From NCBI GenBank assembly GCA_027858355.1, contig JAQICW010000359.1, forward strand, positions 1 through 5,086: DNA of 5,086 bases, written 5' to 3'. The position numbers were made by a program, and so were the translations under genes. Of this stretch, positions 1 through 4,617 are shown one piece after another. Source of the stretch: Desulfobacula sp. Its GTDB lineage: Bacteria > Desulfobacterota > Desulfobacteria > Desulfobacterales > Desulfobacteraceae. A model generated the notes under the pieces. The model saw nothing but the letters and a program-made list of their open reading frames with translations, was not told the DNA's origin and made no database searches. Each line of letters starts with the position of its first letter. Positions within the stretch are counted from its first letter, which is position 1.

Positions 1-189
1 GCTGAAAAAGATGAAATCGGTGATGTCTCGGATGTTACAGCAATGTTTAAGGCATCGAAGGAACCTAAAGACATAATAATTATTCCGGACGTTCTTCGCT
101 TCGAACATTATAAATATCCTGCTGAACATCCGGAGAGAGTAATAGAGTTTTTTGATCAGTATCTAAATGATAAAGGAGAAAAAATATGA
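1..189 (+). CDS. alpha/beta-hydrolase-like protein, C-terminal 62 residues (5' end outside window)
   Basis: The frame is open from base 1 to the TGA at 187-189. The 62 visible residues contain a hydrophobic strand (IIIIPD, residues 25-30), then RFEHY and an amphipathic C-terminal helix ending in FFDQYL. This order, strand then catalytic-His loop then final helix, is typical of the end of dienelactone-hydrolase-like and related alpha/beta hydrolases, where the loop usually reads HFD-x-Y. Here the position equivalent to the catalytic His seems to be Arg33, with a His three residues later (His36). The catalytic His may therefore have shifted or been lost; this cannot be settled without the rest of the protein. 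The stop overlaps the next start as ATGA, so the gene is probably cotranscribed and translationally coupled with the aldo/keto reductase. The family call is by pattern only. Confidence 0.55.
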   Translation, partial: AEKDEIGDVSDVTAMFKASKEPKDIIIIPDVLRFEHYKYPAEHPERVIEFFDQYLNDKGEKI

Positions 190-1619
190 GACAACTTATC
201 ACCCGCAGATTGGGACGGACAGAAAGACAGGTGACCACGATGGGTCTTGGAGGCCAAGCCTCTATACAGTGGCCTGCTAAAGGAGTGGATCCGATCGCTA
301 TCATCGAAAAAGCCTATCAACTGGGTATTAATTATTTAGATACATCGAATATCTACGGACCTAGTCAGAAAAACTTTGGTGAAGCCTTTCATCGTCTGAG
401 ATTGTCTCCTTCAGTAAACGATTATAATCAGACCGCCCGCGAACAATTGTTTATTGCCAGCAAAACCCATATTCGTACTGGAAGATGCCCGGAGGGCGAA
501 AGCTTTCGCTCCAATTTCAGTGAGGGTATGTTGGATGGTTTTGGTGTTTCAACGTCAATCGATGATGTCCGCCGTTCTTTGAGTCTGTTATTCGGTGATG
601 GCCAGGGGGGGTATCCTGAAGGAGCCTATTTGGACAGCATTCAGTTTCACAATATTAACACAAAGGATGAAGTTGACATGCTGTTTGAGGGATTTGATGA
701 TCCCAGCCCGAATCGACCCTGGATAGGATCTCTGGCAGCGATGCTGGATCTGCGGGAAGGCACCAACCGGACAGGGTGTAATCCTAAAAAGGAAAAGTTG
801 ATTAAACATATTGGAATATCCGGTCATTGGAATTCAGCAGCTCACATATACGCTATTCAGAGAGACAGACGCCGGATTATTGATACGCTTTTAGTCACTA
901 TTAATCCCAGTGACTGCAAATATATGGGGCATCGTCACAACGCAATTGCCACTGCAGCTGCTGCCGACATGGGGGTGATCGGCATGAAAGTCTTTGCAGA
1001 TGCGTCGTATTATCACAAAGAGGTCAGATTCTCAAATAATCCAAAGGACGTGTACCATGGCGTTGGGTCCACAGAAATGCCAAGCGCAGATCTCATCCGG
1101 TATGCACTATCTGTTGAAGGCATCAGCACAGTCATCATCGGTATTGGCCACATTGATAATAAGGTTGAAAAATGCCAGCTTGAACAGAATCTGGCAGCAG
1201 TTCAGCTCGCAGACACCCTGGAAGCGGAAGAAATGAACCGGATTGAGAAGATGGTTGTTTCTGCAGGTAAGGATTCGGCCAATGCTTACTTTCAACGGAA
1301 ATCGATCGGACTCACTGCTCCTCGAAATATGGGTGTTGAAGAGGATTCAGCCATGCCGGCTCTAGGCCGCAGAGCAGTCCGCGTGAGTTGGGACACTTCG
1401 TACGCTGGCACCGAACCGATTGAGCGTTATGAGGTACTTTGTAATAAGGAAGTGATCGGTATCGTTCCCCATGTTCCTCAGATCACTCAACAACCATTCC
1501 ATTGTGATGACAATTTGAATGAGGATCAAAAGAACGGTACACGTCAATACAGAGTCCGAGCCGTTGATGCTGTGGGAAACCAGGCTGAAAGTCAAGTGTT
1601 TGAGATAGACCTTTTTTAG
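186..1619 (+). CDS. aldo/keto reductase with C-terminal fibronectin-III-like domain
   Basis: This 477-residue protein begins with a typical AKR N-terminus (RRLGRTERQVTTMGLGG) and has the full tetrad: Asp52 and Tyr57 in LDTSNIYG, Lys93 in ASKTH and His155 in QFHN. The family reduces carbonyls with NAD(P)H in a (beta/alpha)8 barrel; the substrate here is unknown. The segment between Lys93 and His155 is long, as in barrel subfamilies with an insertion. Strands GISGH (210-214) and GVIGMKVF (263-270), and a C-terminal stretch with TVIIGIG (315-321), fit the second half of the barrel. After about residue 392 the sequence changes to a beta-rich module (VRVSWDTS, ERYEV, YRVRAVDAVGN) that looks like a fibronectin type III domain. 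No signal peptide is seen, so the enzyme is probably cytoplasmic. The start at 186 is supported by AAAGGAG at 172-178 and the ATGA overlap with the preceding gene. A function linked to the upstream hydrolase is an inference. Confidence 0.88.
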   Translation: MRQLITRRLGRTERQVTTMGLGGQASIQWPAKGVDPIAIIEKAYQLGINYLDTSNIYGPSQKNFGEAFHRLRLSPSVNDYNQTAREQLFIASKTHIRTGRCPEGESFRSNFSEGMLDGFGVSTSIDDVRRSLSLLFGDGQGGYPEGAYLDSIQFHNINTKDEVDMLFEGFDDPSPNRPWIGSLAAMLDLREGTNRTGCNPKKEKLIKHIGISGHWNSAAHIYAIQRDRRRIIDTLLVTINPSDCKYMGHRHNAIATAAAADMGVIGMKVFADASYYHKEVRFSNNPKDVYHGVGSTEMPSADLIRYALSVEGISTVIIGIGHIDNKVEKCQLEQNLAAVQLADTLEAEEMNRIEKMVVSAGKDSANAYFQRKSIGLTAPRNMGVEEDSAMPALGRRAVRVSWDTSYAGTEPIERYEVLCNKEVIGIVPHVPQITQQPFHCDDNLNEDQKNGTRQYRVRAVDAVGNQAESQVFEIDLF

Positions 1620-1661
1620 TTTAAGTGGATTCGGGGGACATCCATACCTAATATCAACAAC

Positions 1662-1691
1662 AAAAATGCTGCGGATAAGACCGCAGATTTT
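1662..1691 (+). terminator. hairpin terminator after the aldo/keto reductase
   Basis: A 6-bp GC-rich stem, CTGCGG (1669-1674) with CCGCAG (1681-1686), closes a six-base loop. The stem extends through AAAAT (1663-1667) with ATTTT (1687-1691) around one bulged G at 1668. It lies 42 bases after the aldo/keto reductase stop. The short T tract makes it a modest intrinsic terminator, and because of its symmetry it could act in both directions. Its right end overlaps the proposed -35 element at 1690-1695. Confidence 0.5.
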
Positions 1692-1706
1692 GAAAGTTGG
1701 GCGGCA

Positions 1707-1841
1707 GACCCACGGCATTGCCGATACTCTAGACGGGACATTCAGATGATACAGGTGCATGAGTACATCCAGGCAGAGTGGACAGACCAAGTAGAATCGC
1801 TCTTTGCGGAGATCTACCCACAATGGGACCCACGGCAATGC
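1707..1841 (+). repeat. imperfect 15-bp direct repeat inside the cassette
   Basis: GACCCACGGCATTGC at 1707-1721 recurs as GACCCACGGCAATGC at 1827-1841, with one mismatch. The first copy is in the untranslated leader and overlaps a small palindrome, CGGCATTGCCG (1713-1723). The second lies inside the acetyltransferase gene. No function is evident. Confidence 0.5.
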
Positions 1842-2279
1842 AGCCGCATGGCCTACCCTGAGACTCTTCCACTTCACGTCCTCACCCTACTTGCAGTCAC
1901 CAACAATAGCCTAATTGGTCAACTCAATGTTTTTCGTGTTGGGCAAGACACCGAGCTGTCAAATATCGGATATCATGTGCATCCAGAATGGCGCCGCCAT
2001 GGCATTGCCAGCCTCCTCCTGTGTGATGCGTGGACAACAATATCATCCGTCTGCAAAGATGGCATGGTGATTCAAGTCGAAAAAGAGAACACCGCCAGTT
2101 ACCGACTGGCTGAGCATGCAGGATTCTCGTTGGCAGACGATTCACTCATGAAAAGGTATCGCAAACACTTACGTATACTGCAGAGCGAAGGTGGCCTTGT
2201 TTACCATCACAAGAGCACAAAACAGCCGCCCAACAAGGCGGTCCAGCGGACGGCGCTTCGCGCCGCCACTGACCTTTAA
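1746..2279 (+). CDS. GNAT-family N-acetyltransferase (cassette gene)
   Basis: The protein has 177 residues. The acetyl-CoA-binding motif A is clear: the strand IGYHVHP (74-80) is followed by the pyrophosphate loop RRHGIA (83-88, R-x-x-G-x-A) and a helix. Motif B follows with N115 through AEHAGF (122-127), the usual end of the GNAT core. Enzymes of this fold move an acetyl group from acetyl-CoA to an amine; the acceptor cannot be told from sequence, and resistance, toxin-antitoxin or metabolic roles are all seen among cassette GNATs. The core ends near residue 141. The last 17 residues (about 161-177, containing NKAVQRTALRAA) are encoded by the attC site, so they are probably an unselected tail. 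No strong ribosome site precedes ATG 1746; only a weak CGGGA lies upstream, which is common in cassettes. The gene occupies nearly all of the mobile unit. Confidence 0.86.
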   Translation: MIQVHEYIQAEWTDQVESLFAEIYPQWDPRQCSRMAYPETLPLHVLTLLAVTNNSLIGQLNVFRVGQDTELSNIGYHVHPEWRRHGIASLLLCDAWTTISSVCKDGMVIQVEKENTASYRLAEHAGFSLADDSLMKRYRKHLRILQSEGGLVYHHKSTKQPPNKAVQRTALRAATDL

Positions 2280-2287
2280 CGTTAAAA
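2228..2287 (+). other. attC: integron attC recombination site (59-base-element type)
   Basis: The site has R'' GCCCAAC (2228-2234), L'' GGTCCAG (2240-2246, with one unpaired C as is typical), L' CTGACC (2269-2274) and the crossover AACGTTAAAA (2278-2287). Between the L boxes, GG/CC pairs and a CGGCGC-TTC-GCGCCG hairpin (2251-2265) form the variable terminal structure. A bulged A at 2250 and the extra C at 2244 are the sort of extrahelical bases that the integrase uses to choose the strand. Strand exchange is expected between G2281 and T2282. R' in place reads GTTAAAA, which does not match R'' well, because its TTAAAA comes from the target site and not from the cassette. Confidence 0.85.
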
Positions 2288-2340
2288 ATAGAGAATTAAA
2301 ATGAAATTTGATCCAGAATTATTTAAAAAGAGGAAAACGA
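2282..2340 (+). promoter_or_regulatory. leader and orphaned -10 element of the crotonase operon
   Basis: TAAAAT at 2297-2302 is a good -10 hexamer, and AAAGAGG at 2327-2333 is the ribosome site for ATG 2341. At the current 16-17 bp distance upstream there is only attC sequence (TTTAAC at 2275-2280), a poor -35. Before cassette insertion the same -10 would have had TTGAAA (1690-1695) exactly 16 bp upstream. A 20-codon frame starting at 2301 overlaps the crotonase start; it may be chance. Confidence 0.5.
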
Positions 2341-3054
2341 ATGAGTACCGAGGTGATTTTTGAAATAAAAGGGTCCGTAGCGATCATCACGCTTAATAGA
2401 CCGGACAGGAAAAATGCAATTAATCAGGCTCTTCTTACAAGACTTTATAATAGTGTTGAAAAAATAGCTGAAAGTGATGAGATTAAGGTCGGTATTATTA
2501 CAGGAAGTGGTGACTCTTTTTGCTCAGGTATTGATCTTGAGTGCCTTTCAACTGACAACCTTTTTGATCCACGCTCAGATGGGAAAGATATGCCTGAAAT
2601 ATTTGAATATTGCAATAAGCCTATAATTGGTGCTGTAAATGGATATGCCATTACTGGCGGATTTGAAATTGCCTTGAACTGTGACTTTTTAATTGCTTCT
2701 GAAAGTGCAGTTTTTGCCGATACGCATGCTAAGGTTGGAATTCATCCTGGATGGGGCATGAGCCAGTTGCTTCAGCAGGCAGTGGGACAAAGGCTTGCAA
2801 AACAATTTTCAGCAACTTGTGAAAAAATACCGGCTCAAAGAGCTTTAAGTTGTGGCCTTGTTAATGAAGTTATACCGACTGCTAAGCTTCTTACAAGAGC
2901 CATTGAGATTGCAGAAAAGATATGCAGCGTCAATTATGAAATGATGCTGACAATGAAAAAATTGATTGAGGAAAAAAACAGCACTACTTTTAATGATGCC
3001 ATCGCGACTGAGCGAAAAGGATTTAAATTATTTTTAGATAGCTTTAATAGATAG
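2341..3054 (+). CDS. enoyl-CoA hydratase/isomerase (crotonase) family protein
   Basis: The protein has 237 residues from ATG 2341. That start has AAAGAGG seven bases upstream and gives the normal N-terminus (VAIITLNRPDRKNAIN at 13-28). An earlier TTG at 2308 would add eleven unconserved residues and is not favoured. The two oxyanion-hole segments are present: FCSGIDL (60-66) and GYAITGGFE (101-109). Glu109 corresponds to the first catalytic Glu of classic hydratases. The second Glu position appears to be His129 in FADTHAKVGIHPGWG (125-139). This FADTHA form occurs in a well-known crotonase subgroup, so the reaction may not be simple 2-enoyl-CoA hydration. It probably acts on an acyl-CoA in the cytoplasm. 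The DUF4442 hot-dog gene starts 59 bp downstream, which suggests a shared operon handling CoA thioesters. Confidence 0.88.
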   Translation: MSTEVIFEIKGSVAIITLNRPDRKNAINQALLTRLYNSVEKIAESDEIKVGIITGSGDSFCSGIDLECLSTDNLFDPRSDGKDMPEIFEYCNKPIIGAVNGYAITGGFEIALNCDFLIASESAVFADTHAKVGIHPGWGMSQLLQQAVGQRLAKQFSATCEKIPAQRALSCGLVNEVIPTAKLLTRAIEIAEKICSVNYEMMLTMKKLIEEKNSTTFNDAIATERKGFKLFLDSFNR

Positions 3055-3113
3055 CCTGTGATTTGGGGGTTAGATGCCAATAAAACAACTATTTACACCA
3101 AAGAGAAAAAAAG

Positions 3114-3563
3114 ATGAGTATCGCTGAAAATTTCAAATCCAAGCTTATGAGATATGCTGTTAACGTTACCCCTGTATTCCGGGCAACAGGGGCATGGATT
3201 ACACATGTTAGTGCGGACATGAGGCTTGTCAAACTCAAATTGCCGCTAAAACTAAAGACGAAAAATCCAATGGGTACCATGTGTGGCGGCAATATGTACA
3301 GCGCTGTACATGGCATTTACCTCGTATTACTCATGAAAAATCTCGGTAAAGATTATGCTTGCATAGATCGTTTGTCTATCATTAAGTTTCTAAAGCCTGG
3401 CAAAAGTACATTATTTGCTGAATTTGAGCTTACCCAAGCAGAAATTGATGAAGTGAAGTCTTTGGTAGAAAAAAATGGAAGAATCGATCGTCAGTATTTG
3501 GTGGAACTCAAAGACTCAAACGGCTTAGTATGCGGTGAGGTGCCCCGGAGTTGGCGCCATTAA
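3114..3563 (+). CDS. DUF4442 / hot-dog-fold thioesterase-like protein, probably with an altered C-terminus
   Basis: The protein has 149 residues. The pattern MRLVKLKLPL (36-45), then NPMGTMCGGNMYSA (51-64) leading into a long helix (to about 76), then strands SIIKFLKPG and LFAEFELT, fits the DUF4442 hot-dog fold. In that fold, G-T-x-x-G-G opens the central 'sausage' helix. Relatives are thought to act on acyl-CoA or acyl-ACP thioesters; activity here is inferred. The spacing to the crotonase gene (59 bp) supports an operon. The ribosome site is weak (AAGAGA, 3101-3106). The family usually ends in a strand like AEV..T-Y-I, but here the last residues after GEV (141-143) are PRSWRH. Another frame starts to match a different protein family at this point, so the last 6-10 native codons were probably lost at a deletion junction. 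Confidence 0.72.
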   Translation: MSIAENFKSKLMRYAVNVTPVFRATGAWITHVSADMRLVKLKLPLKLKTKNPMGTMCGGNMYSAVHGIYLVLLMKNLGKDYACIDRLSIIKFLKPGKSTLFAEFELTQAEIDEVKSLVEKNGRIDRQYLVELKDSNGLVCGEVPRSWRH

Positions 3564-3724
3564 TGTGTGCTATAGACATTGTTGGCAGTGAGATATTTGG
3601 TTCGGGATTAACCCGTACAATGACTATTGCTGATGGTCATAATAAATGCGATTTCCGTTACAAGAAGGGTGGAAAAACGAATGTAACAATCTCCCCTTCT
3701 GTTAAGGATGCTTGTAAGTTATAA
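3539..3724 (+). pseudogene. C-terminal relic of an ATC-hydrolase-like gene (L-2-amino-thiazoline-4-carboxylate hydrolase family)
   Basis: From 3539 the frame reads GAPELAPLMCAIDIVG, then LTRTMTIADG and CDFRYKKGG, ending at TAA 3722-3724. The order of a Cys-x-x-Asp element, an L-x-R-T segment and a CDFR(Y/F) signature resembles the C-terminal third of the ATC hydrolase family, whose full proteins are around 200 residues or more. A TGA (3536-3538) closes the frame upstream and no N-terminal part is found. An ATG at 3563 overlaps the DUF4442 stop as TAATG, so a 53-codon peptide could be translated by coupling. It would lack most of the fold, however, so a relic is more likely. The family call rests on motif memory only. 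Confidence 0.55.
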
Positions 3725-3897
3725 AGGCCGAACAAAAGTTTACAGACCGACCACCATCGCGCCGCCGGCAAATTGAAGCCTGGTGATCTAAAAAAGTAAT
3801 TGCTATGACCCAGTCCAGTGAAGGCGGCGGCTGAAACAGGTGTTCACATGGACAAGCCAGTGATCTAAGCATTAATTTTAATTGAAGGAGGCCGACA
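3725..3897. other. non-coding stretch with GC-rich inverted repeat; possible relic
   Basis: No convincing gene is seen. CGCCGCC (3760-3766) is repeated inverted as GGCGGCG (3823-3829), which could close a large stem-loop. GTGATCTAA occurs twice (3783-3791 and 3860-3868). The local purine-rich, structured composition differs from the AT-rich protein genes around it, and a decayed structured RNA such as a group II intron end is one possibility, not demonstrated. The frame directly after the preceding stop stays open to 3799 and encodes NKSLQTD, but lacks a start. The right end supplies the strong ribosome site AAGGAGG (3885-3891) of the next gene. Confidence 0.35.
3731..3743 (+). repeat. 13-bp direct repeat, copy 1 (AACAAAAGTTTAC)
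   Basis: It begins six bases after the stop of the ATC-hydrolase-like relic. An identical 13-mer begins eight bases after the stop of the cysteine-rich membrane gene. Both copies are preceded by TAAA and a CCG. Confidence 0.6.
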
Positions 3898-4533
3898 ATG
3901 AATCCGGCCGATTATGATAATCCCCATGGTATTTGTACTTCCGGTCACGAGTCGAACTGTACAGGGTGTACTATTTCAGGCAAATTAAAATGTAGATTTA
4001 GTGTTTTTGAGTGGTTAAAATTTCTGTTATTGTTTTCAGTATTTTTGGTACCTGGGTTAATAGGGATGGATCGTGGAGGATACTCTAACCAGATTTTCGG
4101 GATGTTTGTTTTCTGGATATTTTTTTTTGGTTTCTGGGAGATTAAGATTTTATGCAGTCATTGTCCCTACTATGCCAAAGAGGGTGGTTTCCTGGAATGC
4201 AATGCGAATGCAGGGTGTCCTAAAATCTGGAAATATAATCCGGCACCTATAAACAGGTGGGAGAAGTTTCAACTTGTAATAGGCTTTGGCATTCTTTTCG
4301 GTTATCCCATATATTTTTCCATAATTGGGGAGCAATACTTATGGGCAGGACTTGCTGCACTTGGAACGATTGTATTTTTTGTGATATTAGGAAGATATAC
4401 CTGTTCAAAATGCGTTAACTTTTCTTGTATTTTAAACCGGGTCCCAAAGGAAGTGGTTGATGAATATTTAAAGAAAAATGAAGTAATGAGAAAGGCGTGG
4501 GAAGAAGCAGGGTATAAAATAGGAAATGATTAA
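3898..4533 (+). CDS. cysteine-rich four-helix membrane protein of unknown function
   Basis: The protein has 211 residues with AAGGAGG six bases before the ATG. Four hydrophobic segments are visible: about 38-56, 65-85, 125-143 and 147-166. Eleven cysteines fall into three groups: C13, C21, C24, C32 before the first helix; C86, C89, C101, C107 between helices two and three; and C169, C172, C177 after helix four. With an even number of helices the N- and C-terminal groups lie on one side of the membrane, and so does the loop between helices two and three. All three groups therefore face the same compartment, probably the cytoplasm. The first two groups each have four Cys with a CxxC core, which suits an Fe-S cluster or zinc. 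The third has three, with a CxxC. The last 30 residues form a charged helix (KEVVDEYLKKNEVMRKAWEE). A redox or metal role is an inference; I do not recognise the family. Confidence 0.8.
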   Translation: MNPADYDNPHGICTSGHESNCTGCTISGKLKCRFSVFEWLKFLLLFSVFLVPGLIGMDRGGYSNQIFGMFVFWIFFFGFWEIKILCSHCPYYAKEGGFLECNANAGCPKIWKYNPAPINRWEKFQLVIGFGILFGYPIYFSIIGEQYLWAGLAALGTIVFFVILGRYTCSKCVNFSCILNRVPKEVVDEYLKKNEVMRKAWEEAGYKIGND

Positions 4534-4541
4534 ACCGATCA

Positions 4542-4554
4542 AACAAAAGTTTAC
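4542..4554 (+). repeat. 13-bp direct repeat, copy 2 (AACAAAAGTTTAC)
   Basis: Identical to 3731-3743. TTTAC (4550-4554) can also pair with GTAAA (4562-4566) to give a small hairpin before the main terminator stem. Confidence 0.6.
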
Positions 4555-4567
4555 TTGCTCTGTAAAT

Positions 4568-4617
4568 CCGGCATCTGAATGAACAGATGCCGGGTCTGTT
4601 AGTCTTATTCTTTTTTT
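4568..4617. terminator. hairpin between convergent genes, likely bidirectional terminator
   Basis: A perfect 10-bp stem, CCGGCATCTG (4568-4577) with CAGATGCCGG (4584-4593), closes a six-base loop. It lies 34 bases after the stop of the rightward membrane gene and 11 bases after the stop of the leftward methyltransferase relic (4605). On the plus strand the T-rich tract is delayed (4605-4617), and on the minus strand only ATTTA follows. The position between convergent ends supports a shared terminator. Confidence 0.68.

Larger units (their letters stand above)
1697..2281 (+). mobile_element. lone integron gene cassette (GNAT acetyltransferase plus attC)
   Basis: The left boundary is G^TTGGGC at 1696-1702, which matches the GTTRRRY crossover consensus. 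The right boundary is AACG^TTAAAA around 2281/2282, at the end of an attC site. The R'' box of that attC (GCCCAAC, 2228-2234) is the exact reverse complement of G plus the first six cassette bases (TTGGGC), which is the standard relation for a circularised cassette. The 585-bp unit holds one rightward gene, a 49-bp leader and almost nothing else, as is usual for cassettes, and it is visibly richer in G+C than its flanks. No integrase gene, attI or neighbouring attC is recognised in the window. This looks like a single cassette placed in a genomic (attG-like or secondary) site, although a larger array outside the window cannot be excluded. Confidence 0.83.

Noticed and set aside
1697..1728. Promoter inside the cassette leader (TTGGGC with GATACT)
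   Set aside because: The spacer would be 20 bp and both hexamers are weak; cassette genes usually lack their own promoter.
1362..1877. 171-codon leftward frame across the end of the aldo/keto reductase and the start of the acetyltransferase
   Set aside because: It lies antisense over two well-supported genes, crosses the cassette boundary and shows no recognisable domain.
2308..2340. TTG start adding eleven residues to the crotonase
   Set aside because: ATG 2341 has the well-spaced ribosome site AAAGAGG and gives the normal family N-terminus; the extra residues include the ribosome site itself.
3725..3799. Open frame continuing after the relic's stop (contains NKSLQTD)
   Set aside because: No start codon or ribosome site, only about 24 codons, and its composition follows the GC-rich repeat; kept only as a hint of a non-coding element.
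4538..4604. Possible second attC: ATCAAAC (4538-4544), hairpin, GTTAGTC (4598-4604)
   Set aside because: Each box has one mismatch, and the arms are very unequal (23 versus 4 bases beside the stem) with no paired L boxes. A terminator explains the hairpin better.
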